The notes under the pieces were generated by a model. It was not told the DNA's origin. It was given only the letters and a program-made list of their open reading frames with translations, and did not search any database. From Variovorax sp. 770b2 (GTDB taxonomy: Bacteria > Pseudomonadota > Gammaproteobacteria > Burkholderiales > Burkholderiaceae_C), in assembly GCF_900115685.1 (NCBI RefSeq), contig NZ_FOXJ01000001.1, positions 715,796-779,795 on the forward strand: a stretch of DNA of 64,000 bases. The letters are read 5' to 3'. A program made the position numbers and the translations under genes. Below, one piece after another: positions 25,768 to 33,964 of the stretch. The stretch's first letter is position 1, and every line of letters starts with the position of its first letter.

Positions 25768-26121
25768 TCAGGGCGCGGTGGACGTCGCCGTGGTGGCTTG
25801 CGTCATGACGGTGGCCCATGCACCGTCGATGCGCTTCCAGACTTCCACCACCCACAATCCGCCGCTGAAAAAGCGGGTGACCACAAGGTCGCCTTGCTGC
25901 TCGTGCTGCTCACGTTCGCGCGGGACACAGGGCCGCTGCCTCTGAGTTTGGAGGTTGCCGATGCGTTCGGCCCGGGACATGAACTGGCCGTTCTGCTGGA
26001 CCGTCGTGAAGTCGCTTGCGGTGTACTTGCCCCACTGCGCCGGATCGACGGCATAGAAGGCTTCGTCTCGTGCACGCATGGCGGCTTGAAGTTCAGGAGG
26101 GAGCCTGTTCGTGTCGGTCAT
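25768..26121 (-). CDS. SnoaL/DUF4440-like protein
   Basis: 117 residues: LQAAMRARDEAFYAVDPAQW, then GKYTASDFTTVQQNGQFMSR, and a final VVEVWKRIDGAWATVMTQAT. This is the NTF2-like fold of DUF4440 proteins, with no signal peptide. The activity is unknown. A decayed copy of its C-terminal part lies at 640-803. A weak motif-like string (CAGCCAGGAGCGGACGTGCC) lies downstream at 25736-25755. Confidence 0.82.
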   Translation of the reverse strand: MTDTNRLPPELQAAMRARDEAFYAVDPAQWGKYTASDFTTVQQNGQFMSRAERIGNLQTQRQRPCVPREREQHEQQGDLVVTRFFSGGLWVVEVWKRIDGAWATVMTQATTATSTAP

Positions 26122-26181
26122 GCGCGCACTGTAGCGCCATGGTCTCTATAGTCGCCTCGATCGACAGCAAGGAGCGCAACG

Positions 26182-26619
26182 ATGAACGGATCCGAAGAGA
26201 TGTTCGACAGGGCGGATGCCAACGCAGCCGTGGTCATGAAACTCTATGAGGAGTGCCTGAACCAGAAGAATTTTTCGGTCGCCGAGGCCCTCATCGCCCC
26301 TTCGCTCGAAGCTCCCGGCGGACGGGGAGTGGAAGGGTTCCTGGCCATCATTCGCCCGCTCCATGCGGCATTCGATCCCATGGTCTTCGAGATCGAAGAC
26401 ATCATCGCGCGAGGCGATCGAGTGGTCGTCCGCTGGACCATGCGCGGCACGCACTCCGGGTTCTGGGCTGGGGCGGCCCCGACCCACAAGCCCGTTCAGC
26501 AGACCGCCATCGTGATCTACCAGCTGAAAGATGGAAAGATTGCCGCGTACTGGCCGATGGTGGATCGCCTGGGCCTGGCCATGCAACTGGGGTTGGTGGT
26601 GCCAGGTCTGCCTGCTTAA
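26182..26619 (+). CDS. SnoaL-like ester-cyclase family protein
   Basis: 145 residues: VMKLYEECLNQKNFSVAEAL, then GDRVVVRWTMRGTHSGFWAG and a closing IAAYWPMVDRLGLAMQLGLV. These are hallmarks of the SnoaL polyketide cyclase-like family, which is widely used for unknown small-molecule chemistry. AAGGAGCGCAACG precedes the start. The stop overlaps the converging DUF2867 gene by four bases. Confidence 0.88.
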   Translation: MNGSEEMFDRADANAAVVMKLYEECLNQKNFSVAEALIAPSLEAPGGRGVEGFLAIIRPLHAAFDPMVFEIEDIIARGDRVVVRWTMRGTHSGFWAGAAPTHKPVQQTAIVIYQLKDGKIAAYWPMVDRLGLAMQLGLVVPGLPA

Positions 26620-27125
26620 ATCTTCATTGTTCTCACCGCCCGTTCCAGGCTCGCCTGCACGATCAGGCGATGAAACGGCGAAATCGTCGCAAGATAGATG
26701 CGCCCGAGGCGGTTGTGGCAATGCACCACCGTCCCCGCGACCAGCTCGCGCCCATTGGCTGCATCGGTGCGAACTTGCAGGGTGACGCGGAAGTCCAGAT
26801 GCCGGTCATCCTCGCCCACGACCAGCTCCGTCGCGCTCTTCGACAGCACCGGGAAGAAACCGATGACCGGCCCCCGCGCCGCGGCGGCAAGGCCGACCGC
26901 GCGCGACGACTTGACGCCGACGGGCGCCATCACCACGTCGCGGGCCCGTGTGAGCGCACGAATCCACCAGGCCTGTCGCTCCAGCGCGGCGCGTGCCAGC
27001 ACCTCCAGGTCATCGCTGGCGTGTGCGGGCAATCGAATTGCAAAGGCGTCCAGGAGGTCCGCGCCTGCGTAAAGCGGCGCAAGCACGCTGTTGCTGGGCA
27101 TGGGAACGGCGTGCGCTTTGGTCAT
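26616..27125 (-). CDS. DUF2867 domain protein
   Basis: 169 residues: YAGADLLDAFAIRLPAHASD, RDVVMAPVGVKSS, VIGFFPVLSKSATELVVGED, then HLDFRVTLQVRT and a final YLATISPFHRLIVQASLERA. This pattern is DUF2867, whose members occur alone or fused to NAD-binding epimerases. Start 27125 (MTKAHAV) was chosen because sequence upstream in the frame is not conserved-looking. It converges on the SnoaL gene. Confidence 0.85.
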   Translation of the reverse strand: MTKAHAVPMPSNSVLAPLYAGADLLDAFAIRLPAHASDDLEVLARAALERQAWWIRALTRARDVVMAPVGVKSSRAVGLAAAARGPVIGFFPVLSKSATELVVGEDDRHLDFRVTLQVRTDAANGRELVAGTVVHCHNRLGRIYLATISPFHRLIVQASLERAVRTMKI

Positions 27126-27406
27126 GCGTTCAGGTCCTGGATGATGGGGGTCGCAATGGTGCAAGCACAGGGAGCGAGATGCCTCCCATTGGCAAGTTGG
27201 CAGGGCCTGCAGGGGGCGCTGCATCATAGCCAGCCCTGGATTGACTCCCCGTGGCACGACCTTGCGCCGCACCCATCCGCCCACGGTTTCCAGCTCGAAG
27301 GGGCTCGCGCGAATGGGTGCTGCACTCCTGCGGCTACCAGTTTCTTGGGATTGGCAGTGCCTGCCCGGCTGCATAGCATCTCGCAACTAACGAGACGGGT
27401 GGGTTT

Positions 27407-29569
27407 GTGATTCAACTGAGAAGTCTGCAGCGCCTTGCTGCATGGAATGCGGTGTGGCTGTCCGCACTGGTGCTGGCAGCATGCGGCGGCGGAGGCGGAG
27501 GCGGAGGCGGAGGAGGCGGCAGCGGCGGCATCGGCTTGCTGCCCATCGCGCCGGCCACGAGCTTCACCATCGGCGGCAGTGTCTCGGGCCTGAGCGGCAC
27601 GCTGGTGCTGCGCAACAACGGCAAGGGCGATCTCACGCTCCAGGCCGATGGCGCCTTCGGCTTCGCCGACCCGGTGACGGCCGGCAACCCCTACGCAGTG
27701 AGCATCGCCCGGCAGCCCGAGGGCCAGACCTGTGCGGTGAGCGCGGGCCAGGGCACGGCCACGGCCAACGTCACGGACGTGCGCGTGGCGTGCGCGGCCG
27801 TCACCCACACGGTGGGCGGCACGCTCTCGGGCCTGGCCGGCGGAACGCTCGTGCTGCGCAACAACGGCACGGACGCATTGAGCCTCGCGGCCGATGGCAA
27901 CTTCGCGTTCGCCCAGGCGCTGCCCGAAGGCGCGATGTACGACGTGACCGTGCACACGCAACCGGCCGGGCAGCTTTGCACGCTCTCCGGTGGCAGCGGC
28001 CAGGTCGACGCGGCCGTCACCTCGGTCGTGGCCCTCTGCACCGCCGACCCGTCGACGGCAGTGCCGCCGATTCCCGCGCCGCCCGCCGTGGGCTACGCGC
28101 CCAAGTCGTTCCTGTTCAGCTGGCCGGCCATCGCCAACGCCAGCTACTACCGACTGGGCGAAGACCCGGGCGCCACGGGCAACTTCACCGTGCTGGCCGA
28201 CAACCTCGGCAGCACCACCTATGCGCTGCAGGAGCTGGCACTGACGCAGCCGCCGGCCGCCTGGCGCTATGCGCTGCAGGCCTGCAATGCGAATGGCTGC
28301 AGCCCCTGGTCGCTGCCGGTCACGGCGGACGGCAACCGGGCCATCGGCTATTTCAAGCCGGAGGCCGCCACCGGCATCCGCAACTTCGGTCAGGGCATTG
28401 CCCTGTCCCCGGACGGCAGCGTCATGGCCGTCGGCGCTTCGGCCACCGTGGAACTGTTCACGCGCAGCGCGGGCCAATGGCAGTGGGCGCAAACGCTGAG
28501 CTTCCAGGTCGCCAGCTATCCCAGGCCCGTCGTCTCGGACGACGGCACCTTGCTGGTGGGCATGTTCGGCCAGGATGCCGCGTTTTCCGACCAGGGCCTG
28601 GTGCAGGTGTTCTCCAGGACCCCATCGGGCTGGACACTGGCCGACGAGTGGAACCCGCCCGTGCCTCGCTACCTCGGCAACTTCGGCGCGTTCCTGGGTA
28701 TCTCGCGGGACGGCACGGTGGCCGTGGTCGGCGAGTACACGAGCCCCAACGGCGGGAGCTTTCACGTGTACCGCAAGACAGGCGCCACCTGGGCGAGAGA
28801 GGCCACCATCGAACCCGAGCACTCGCAGCCGAATGGGCTGTTCGGCGTGCAGGCCAAGATCTCGGCCGATGCCAGCACGATCGTGGTGGGCGCGCAGTAC
28901 GAAGGCAGCGGCTCGCTCACCGACGAAACCGACACGAGCATGGCCAATGCCGGCGCCGCATTCGTCTATGGCTACGACACGGGCGCGGGCACGTGGACCA
29001 AGCGTGCCTACCTCAAGGCACCGGTGCCCGGGGTCGGCGATCTGTTCGGGGCCTCCACCGCCATCTCGGGCGATGGCGACACGGTGGTCATCGGCGCGCG
29101 CAACGCGTCGGTCGCCGGCGTGAGCCGCGCCGGCGTCGCCTATGTGTTCCGGCGCAATGCGGGCACCTACGCGCTCGCCCAGACGATTTCGGCGCCCCAG
29201 CCCACGCTGAATGGCACTTTCGGCGGCTTCGGCCTGGCGCTCACGCCGGACGGCACCGTCATGGCGATCGCCGCGCGCGGCGACTCGAGCAGTGGAACAG
29301 GGGTCGACGCCGACGCGACGCAGGGCGCGGCCCTGGCGGCCGGCGCCGTTCACCTGTACCGATTGGCAGGTGCGCAGTTCGCCCACACGAGATACCTGAA
29401 GGCCCCCAACACCGGAAGCGGCGATTCGTTCGGCGACGTGGTCGACATCACGGCGGACGGCCGGACGATCGCGGTGGGGGCGATGGGAGAAGCCAGCGCT
29501 GCGAGTGGCATCGGTGGCGACCAAGCCGACAACAGCAGCGTTAACCGGGGGGCGGCGTACCTCTACTAG
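27407..29569 (+). CDS. Large FG-GAP-like repeat lipoprotein with poly-glycine linker
   Basis: 720 residues from a GTG. The lipoprotein signal LSALVLAACGGG is followed by a run of twelve glycines after the lipid cysteine. Two similar beta modules come next (IGGSVSGLSGTLVLRNNGKG and VGGTLSGLAGGTLVLRNNGT), then a fibronectin-like part. A long beta-propeller region has repeated segments such as GIALSPDGSVMAVGAS, AISGDGDTVVIGARN and DITADGRTIAVGAMG. Such proteins act at the cell surface, often in adhesion or polymer binding. The glycine run is encoded by GGC/GGA triplets and may slip. Confidence 0.88.
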   Translation: MIQLRSLQRLAAWNAVWLSALVLAACGGGGGGGGGGGGSGGIGLLPIAPATSFTIGGSVSGLSGTLVLRNNGKGDLTLQADGAFGFADPVTAGNPYAVSIARQPEGQTCAVSAGQGTATANVTDVRVACAAVTHTVGGTLSGLAGGTLVLRNNGTDALSLAADGNFAFAQALPEGAMYDVTVHTQPAGQLCTLSGGSGQVDAAVTSVVALCTADPSTAVPPIPAPPAVGYAPKSFLFSWPAIANASYYRLGEDPGATGNFTVLADNLGSTTYALQELALTQPPAAWRYALQACNANGCSPWSLPVTADGNRAIGYFKPEAATGIRNFGQGIALSPDGSVMAVGASATVELFTRSAGQWQWAQTLSFQVASYPRPVVSDDGTLLVGMFGQDAAFSDQGLVQVFSRTPSGWTLADEWNPPVPRYLGNFGAFLGISRDGTVAVVGEYTSPNGGSFHVYRKTGATWAREATIEPEHSQPNGLFGVQAKISADASTIVVGAQYEGSGSLTDETDTSMANAGAAFVYGYDTGAGTWTKRAYLKAPVPGVGDLFGASTAISGDGDTVVIGARNASVAGVSRAGVAYVFRRNAGTYALAQTISAPQPTLNGTFGGFGLALTPDGTVMAIAARGDSSSGTGVDADATQGAALAAGAVHLYRLAGAQFAHTRYLKAPNTGSGDSFGDVVDITADGRTIAVGAMGEASAASGIGGDQADNSSVNRGAAYLY

Positions 29570-30006
29570 AAGACCTTCGCTGCGGCTGGGCGCGACCGGG
29601 CGAGACTGAACGCGTCTGGACGCCGCCACGAAAACACCAGCGCCGAGCCTTGCAGGTCAACGACCCACAAGGCGTGGAAGGTCACGGACATCACGGCACT
29701 CCGGTTAAACCGAAAGTGTGGATTCTTATCGTGTTCTTTTGGCGGACGAAGTCGACCGAACGGCCTATGTTCACCGGCTCGCAGGCCCGCCGCGCTGGCC
29801 GCGTCACCACGGTTCCCCATCACGCACCGGCCATGCGCTCAGGGGTCGAAGAAGCAGCGCGCCGTGGCCATCATCCGCACGTTCTTCGTCGCGTTGAAGT
29901 CGGCCGGCTGCAGACAGTCCACGAAAGTCGCTTGCCGGCCAGTCCTGACGTTGAGAGGCCATGCAGAATGCGACCGATCGGGCCGCGAATACCCGGAGGA
30001 GAAACG
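29570..30006. other. Intergenic stretch holding a small gene remnant
   Basis: No intact gene was found in these 437 bases. They contain a minus-strand protein tail at 29839-29934 and an AT-richer patch near 29700-29745 that could be a promoter for the CusF-like gene to the right. Confidence 0.4.
29839..29934 (-). pseudogene. Possible 3' remnant of an unknown gene
   Basis: The minus strand reads RQATFVDCLQPADFNATKNV, then RMMATARCFFDP and a stop. It looks like the natural C-terminus of a secreted protein with two cysteines, but no start or N-terminal part can be followed upstream. Confidence 0.35.
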
Positions 30007-30354
30007 ATGTCGAACGCTTGGTGCAGAACCGTGAGGGTGGTGGCGACGACGAGCATCGTCGTCATGAGCGCAGCCGCTGCGCAAACCAACGAGCCGCCGC
30101 CCGTATTCACCCGCGCGCGTCTCACGTCCTCGTTCGAAGAGCCCGGCGGAAAGCTCTACGTGCGCCTGAAGCTGCTGCCCAGGTCCAAGCTTCCCTTCGC
30201 AACGCAGACATTCAGGCTGCCCGACCGCGCGCTGGTCGCCGACATTCCCGAGGGCTCGTTGGTCAGGTTCACCTCCAGGCACATCGACGGTGAGAACACT
30301 GTCATGTCGATCCACACCGTCGCGGAGTGCAAGCGCTTTCAGCCCTGCGATTGA
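30007..30354 (+). CDS. CusF-like periplasmic protein
   Basis: 115 residues with a signal peptide (VATTSIVVMSAAAAQ). A small beta-barrel-like domain has RLKLLPRSKLPFATQTFRLP and DRALVADIPEGSLVRFTSRH, ending IHTVAECKRFQPCD. The spacing resembles CusF-type copper-binding proteins, but the usual Met ligands and Trp are not evident, so metal binding is uncertain. GGAGGAG six bases before ATG 30007 is a very strong ribosome binding site. Confidence 0.75.
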   Translation: MSNAWCRTVRVVATTSIVVMSAAAAQTNEPPPVFTRARLTSSFEEPGGKLYVRLKLLPRSKLPFATQTFRLPDRALVADIPEGSLVRFTSRHIDGENTVMSIHTVAECKRFQPCD

Positions 30355-30421
30355 AGCCGGCGATGAGCCGGGTTCACTTGCCTCGCTTCGCGACATACAC
30401 GAAGACAAAGAAGGATTTTTG

Positions 30422-31066
30422 ATGATAGGAATTCTGAGAATCTTGCTGGCCAGCAGCGTCTGTTCCTTGGTTCTCGGTTGCGCATCTCCACCTGAAATTT
30501 CCAGCCTTCAGAAGACGACGTCGCCACGCATCGTCAGCCTTGAAACCGATGCCTCGTACAAGTTCCCTGGGGCCTTTGGAAAGGAGGCCGAAGTCCATCT
30601 CTTGTCGGGAACATATCGCCTCGAGAAGGAAAACGCGGCCGGTCAGTTCTATCTCGGAGATTCGCACTCGGTATGGTGGATGCTCGGCTCGGACCTGGCA
30701 CTCTTGAGAGGCGGTGTGTGGATGCCCAGGGATTCATCGAAATCGCCTCGGATCTATTTCTACTACGGCTATCAAGAGATCAGAGCAAAAACTCTGGCTG
30801 ATGCTCTTTCGCAGAGGAGAGAGCTGGCGACAAAGGGTAGTTCGGTTCGCGAAGACGGTACCGATACAGCGACAGCAATCGCCCTCCAAAGTACCCCACC
30901 GGCGATGCCTCCTCTGCAAGTTGGCGTGGGAGCGGGCATCGCAGCTGGGCTTGTTGGCGCGCTCGCGGATTTCGAGAGTCCTATCCTCTATCAGCCACCG
31001 ACGAGTGAGCGATTCAAGACTGTGATTGATGGGGTTTTCCGCGCACCACCGTCATACAGGCAATAG
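30422..31066 (+). CDS. Lipoprotein of unknown function
   Basis: 214 residues. The leader MIGILRILLASSVCSLVLGC is a lipoprotein signal with the lipid cysteine at residue 20. The mature protein has YKFPGAFGKEAEVHLLSGTY near its start and a glycine-rich hydrophobic stretch (VGVGAGIAAGLVGALAD) near the end. No family was recognised. AAGGA precedes ATG 30422. GC is lower than in the neighbouring FG-GAP gene, similar to the cassette genes that follow. Confidence 0.7.
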   Translation: MIGILRILLASSVCSLVLGCASPPEISSLQKTTSPRIVSLETDASYKFPGAFGKEAEVHLLSGTYRLEKENAAGQFYLGDSHSVWWMLGSDLALLRGGVWMPRDSSKSPRIYFYYGYQEIRAKTLADALSQRRELATKGSSVREDGTDTATAIALQSTPPAMPPLQVGVGAGIAAGLVGALADFESPILYQPPTSERFKTVIDGVFRAPPSYRQ

Positions 31067-31078
31067 CTTGTTCTCGAA

Positions 31079-31128
31079 TCGACCGGTCGAGCGCCCGCTT
31101 TCGGGCGCATTGAAGGGCCGGTTCGGAC
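31079..31128. other. Cluster of three hairpins after the lipoprotein gene
   Basis: A 12-base palindrome TCGACCGGTCGA lies at 31079-31090. GCGCCCG (31091-31097) pairs with CGGGCGC (31102-31108), and AAGGG pairs with CCCTT around CGGTTCGG at about 31112-31131. No T-run follows, so these are either weak terminators or structured DNA at the left edge of the second array. Confidence 0.5.
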
Positions 31129-31159
31129 CCTTTGCCTCAACAGCTCGTGCGGCTACAGT

Positions 31160-31179
31160 CGGCCAAAAGCCGACCTTCA
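31160..31179 (+). repeat. Array motif copy 15 (first of the second array)
   Basis: CGGCCAAAAGCCGACCTTCA with the full left extension GGCTACAGT, 27 bases before ATG 31207. Confidence 0.85.
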
Positions 31180-31206
31180 GCCCAAGTTCTCAATGAAAGG
31201 GATTTG

Positions 31207-31605
31207 ATGCCGTTCGATTTGGATGAGCGCTACGTGCAGGCCGCGGAGCAGGCGTTGGGCGTCAGCTTGCCGACGTCGTACCGCCTAGCCATGATGAGAA
31301 GCAACGGAGGCGCGGTCGCAACCGAGAGCGACGACTGGGACCTGTATCCCATCACGGACGATTCCGAGAGTAAGCGGCTCGCCCGCACCCTCAATGGCGT
31401 CGTGCCCGAGACAAAGCGTGCAAGAGCTTGGCGTGGATTTCCCTCCGCCGCCGTACCACTGGGCGGCAACGGCGAAGGTGACCAGCTAGTCTTTCTCGCG
31501 GATGGACAAGGGCTTGGTCCGGAGGTCTTTATCTGGCGTCATGAGACGTGCGAGTTGATCCGCGTCGCCGACGACTTCGCAGGCCTTGTGGCCGCCGGTT
31601 CATAA
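31207..31605 (+). CDS. SMI1/KNR4-family protein
   Basis: 132 residues: FDLDERYVQAAEQALGVSLP, then TSYRLAMMRSNGGAVATESD, AVPLGGNGEGDQLVFLADGQ and ETCELIRVADDFAGLVA. These are the elements of SMI1/KNR4 (SUKH) proteins, many of which are immunity proteins against polymorphic toxins. AAGGG precedes ATG 31207. The stop TAA (31603-31605) abuts the next motif copy. Confidence 0.85.
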   Translation: MPFDLDERYVQAAEQALGVSLPTSYRLAMMRSNGGAVATESDDWDLYPITDDSESKRLARTLNGVVPETKRARAWRGFPSAAVPLGGNGEGDQLVFLADGQGLGPEVFIWRHETCELIRVADDFAGLVAAGS

Positions 31606-31625
31606 CGGCCAGAACCAGTCACTCC
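31606..31625 (+). repeat. Array motif copy 16
   Basis: CGGCCAGAACCAGTCACTCC, beginning on the base after the preceding stop codon and ending 18 bases before ATG 31644. Confidence 0.85.
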
Positions 31626-31643
31626 GATTAGAGAAGCCGCACG

Positions 31644-32030
31644 ATGAGCCAAGAAGCAGCGCCACACAACGAGGTGGAATGGTTCCATGATTTGGCAAAG
31701 CTGCCTGTCGAGGAGCTTGTCCAGCAAGCGACTGACGTCAACCGCACGAGGTTCAAGAAGTTTGTGACTGCGAGCCTGCCGGGCCACGTGCCACCGGATA
31801 ACCAACCACCCGCCGAGTTTGCGACGACGGTCCTCGAGCTCAGGGCCAACCAACGTGGGTGGAATCGAGCCCTCGGTGAAGCGCTAATACATGCGGACGA
31901 CCAACGGTCCGAAGGAAACTTGCAGGCCGCGATCTCGGCATTGCGATCTTTTGCCAGCTCATGCCCTTGGAAAGCCTTTGGGGATATCGCGCGCGTCCAA
32001 GCCGACAGCCTCGAGAAAAACCGGCAGTAG
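31644..32030 (+). CDS. Helical cassette protein, unknown
   Basis: 128 residues, mostly helical: WFHDLAKLPVEELVQQATDV, then AEFATTVLELRANQRGWNRA and a C-terminal AISALRSFASSCPWKAFGDI. It has no signal peptide or membrane segment and no recognised family. The position between two motif copies suggests a self-contained cassette. Confidence 0.65.
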   Translation: MSQEAAPHNEVEWFHDLAKLPVEELVQQATDVNRTRFKKFVTASLPGHVPPDNQPPAEFATTVLELRANQRGWNRALGEALIHADDQRSEGNLQAAISALRSFASSCPWKAFGDIARVQADSLEKNRQ

Positions 32031-32044
32031 AAAAAGATCGCATC

Positions 32045-32064
32045 CGGCCAGAAGCGGTCATTTG
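32045..32064 (+). repeat. Array motif copy 17
   Basis: CGGCCAGAAGCGGTCATTTG, 14 bases after the preceding stop and 38 bases before ATG 32103. Confidence 0.85.
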
Positions 32065-32102
32065 GAGCTACGTCAGCCCTACCAGGACATACCAGCGACA
32101 CC

Positions 32103-32399
32103 ATGAAATGGCCATTCGACCAGCCCCGAAACTGCGCAACCGTCTTCTCGAAAAGCGTCTTGAATCGCAGCAGACCGATCCTGCTTGTTTCACATGACGA
32201 GGATGATCACGGATGGCAGTTCCTGGACGGGGTCAGCGAGGACCTGGAAGACCTTGCGCTTGCTGGTCTAGGCCATGTTCTGGAAATCGACCCTGGAATA
32301 GTTGAGCTCGCAGACCTTGTGCCCGGATTTCAGGCCACTCGCGCGGGGCCTCAAGAGCAATGGGTTGTCGAACCAGCACCGCCCCAGGACGAGGATTGA
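32103..32399 (+). CDS. Small acidic protein, possible immunity type
   Basis: 98 residues: SRPILLVSHDEDDHGWQFLD, then GVSEDLEDLALAGLGHVLEI and ELADLVPGFQATRAGPQEQW. The strongly acidic character and the SHDEDDxGWQF segment recall small uncharacterised proteins near toxin-immunity loci, but I cannot name the family. Confidence 0.65.
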   Translation: MKWPFDQPRNCATVFSKSVLNRSRPILLVSHDEDDHGWQFLDGVSEDLEDLALAGLGHVLEIDPGIVELADLVPGFQATRAGPQEQWVVEPAPPQDED

Positions 32400-32448
32400 A
32401 ATATCCTCTCCCTCGGGCAGTTGGCGTCTTCGTTAGGACGATGGCCAT

Positions 32449-32468
32449 CGGCCAGAACCAGACGCTCA
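32449..32468 (+). repeat. Array motif copy 18
   Basis: CGGCCAGAACCAGACGCTCA, 20 bases before ATG 32489. Confidence 0.85.
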
Positions 32469-32488
32469 ACCCATCGCCCCACCAACCT

Positions 32489-32863
32489 ATGAATGATGAC
32501 CTGATACAAGAACTGCTCGAGTGTCAGCGAAGGCTCAGTGCGGCGCTGCTGCAGCGTTATCCCGAGGTGCAAGGGAGCAAATGGCTTCTTGGCGTTCAGA
32601 TAGCTGAAGATCTCGAAGTTCACGGCGAGCATTGGGCGGCCCAGAAACACGGGTCTGGCGTGGTCTTCACCCGACAAGCACCAGTGCCCCACCTCGTCGT
32701 CGACATGCACACGGTAGTCAGCGATCCGGAGGTAATTGATCCTTGGCGAGTACAGCAATTTGCCGAATCGAAGGGTCAGCCTTTGCGCTATGACGAGGCT
32801 GAGTCTTTGCTTTACCGAGCATCGATAGGTCGACAGCCCTCGGCCACAAGCAGACTTGTCTAG
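32489..32863 (+). CDS. Cassette protein whose tail is encoded by the repeat
   Basis: 124 residues: LIQELLECQRRLSAALLQRY, GSKWLLGVQIAEDLEVHGEH, then PHLVVDMHTVVSDPEVIDPW. It is soluble, with no recognised family. The last residues (QPSATSRLV) are translated from array motif copy 19, because no stop occurs before the repeat. Either the gene lost its own stop or the repeat landed inside its 3' end. Confidence 0.65.
   Translation: MNDDLIQELLECQRRLSAALLQRYPEVQGSKWLLGVQIAEDLEVHGEHWAAQKHGSGVVFTRQAPVPHLVVDMHTVVSDPEVIDPWRVQQFAESKGQPLRYDEAESLLYRASIGRQPSATSRLV
32841..32860 (+). repeat. Array motif copy 19
   Basis: CGGCCACAAGCAGACTTGTC. It overlaps the 3' end of the preceding gene, whose stop TAG (32861-32863) follows directly. 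The next start is at 32924. Confidence 0.75.
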
Positions 32864-32923
32864 TGGTCACTCAAGCAGGCCTCAAAGTAGGCTTGGGGTG
32901 CTTTCAACAGAGAAATTGATGTT

Positions 32924-33445
32924 GTGATTTCTATTCGACCCGCAGAACCGAACGAATGGCGAGCTTATCGGGATGTACGCCTTCAGGCGCTGCTTGATTC
33001 GCCGAATGCCTTTGGCAGCACCTATGAAGAAGAGGCCGATAGAACGGACGCCAATTGGGCGGCCAGGATCGCTGCTGCGACCTCCTCCGGTCGGGACCGC
33101 ATCCTTTTCGCACGCGCTGGCGAGAGCGTTTGTGGTCTCGTGTGGTGCAAGTTGTCGACCGCCGAGCCGAGGGCTACGAATGTTTTTCAGACGTGGGTCG
33201 ATGCAGCATCTCGCGGAATGGGAGCGGGACGTGCCCTGCTAGAAGGGGCCATCGATTGGGCCGAGCGCGTCGGCGCGCGTCAAATTAATCTGGGTGTCAC
33301 CGCAGCAGAAACGCCCGCGATGCGCCTGTATCTGGCATGTGGGTTTCGCCCCGCAGGGGAAATGGAGCCGCTGCGGGAAAGCTCCGGCCTCATGGTGCAG
33401 CCGATGAGCCTGGCTGTTGGATCTGCCACCCGAAGCCTGAAGTGA
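32924..33445 (+). CDS. GNAT-family N-acetyltransferase
   Basis: 173 residues from a GTG. ISIRPAEPNEWRAYRDVRLQ opens the fold, FQTWVDAASRGMGAGRALLE is the acetyl-CoA-binding motif A (R/QxxGxGxxL), and AMRLYLACGFRPAGEMEPLR is motif B. LDSPNAFGSTYEEEA is typical of the phosphinothricin/ribosomal-protein acetyltransferase type. The substrate is unknown. It is the longest cassette of the second array. Confidence 0.9.
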   Translation: MISIRPAEPNEWRAYRDVRLQALLDSPNAFGSTYEEEADRTDANWAARIAAATSSGRDRILFARAGESVCGLVWCKLSTAEPRATNVFQTWVDAASRGMGAGRALLEGAIDWAERVGARQINLGVTAAETPAMRLYLACGFRPAGEMEPLRESSGLMVQPMSLAVGSATRSLK

Positions 33446-33506
33446 CGCAGTGGCTGCTCGGGGGGAGGCAGGGACCGTTCGTTACGGTATCGTGACTGGC
33501 TGCAGT

Positions 33507-33526
33507 CGGCCAGATGCGGTCATTGG
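33507..33526 (+). repeat. Array motif copy 20
   Basis: CGGCCAGATGCGGTCATTGG, extended on the left as GGCTGCAGT. Its last bases merge with GGAG, which serves the TTG start at 33536. Confidence 0.85.
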
Positions 33527-33535
33527 AGAACGACT

Positions 33536-33916
33536 TTGAATGGTGAATGCCTTTGTGCTGATGAGACAGCCTATTTGGCGCGGGCATTCGCGGATGTGCT
33601 GAACTACGAGGCGGGCGATGTGAATGCTCCCATCAACCCGCTTGCATACCGTTCACCCGACAACGATACATGCTTGCATATGGCGGCACATCGAGGCGAC
33701 GCTCGTGCGGTGCAGTTGCTTCTCAAGGCGGGCGCGAACGTCAACGCCATCGGTGACATGGGCTACACCCCGCTTCACTATGCGGCTTCTAGAGAAGTCG
33801 CGCCTGTCCTAGTCGGCGCTGGCGCTAATCCAAGCATCGAGGACGAGTTGGCAAAACCCCGGTCGCCTGGTAACGGCCACAACCGGACGTTGGCACCAAC
33901 GTCAGAATTCGGCTAG
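33536..33916 (+). CDS. Ankyrin-repeat protein with a likely 3' frameshift
   Basis: As read, 126 residues from TTG. It contains DNDTCLHMAAHRGDARAVQL followed by LLKAGANVNAIGDMGYTPLH, two ankyrin repeats. The tail (AKPRSPGNGHNRTLAPTSEF) reads through array motif copy 21. One extra base near 33850 would instead give a standard GKTPVAW and a TAA at 33871-33873, directly before the motif. This strongly suggests a one-base deletion (or sequence error) in the last codons. Ankyrin proteins mediate protein contacts, and small ones can be immunity factors. Confidence 0.8.
   Translation: MNGECLCADETAYLARAFADVLNYEAGDVNAPINPLAYRSPDNDTCLHMAAHRGDARAVQLLLKAGANVNAIGDMGYTPLHYAASREVAPVLVGAGANPSIEDELAKPRSPGNGHNRTLAPTSEFG
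33874..33893 (+). repeat. Array motif copy 21
   Basis: CGGCCACAACCGGACGTTGG, immediately after the TAA that would end the ankyrin gene in the corrected frame. It lies 71 bases before ATG 33965. Confidence 0.85.
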
Positions 33917-33964
33917 CACCGAGTGCTGCCAAGGGGCCATGGCGCAGACAACAAGGACCTGAAT

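Noticed and set aside
27224-29629. Long minus-strand frame antisense to the FG-GAP-like lipoprotein
   Set aside because: It shows only shadow composition without motifs, while the plus frame has a lipoprotein signal and repeats.
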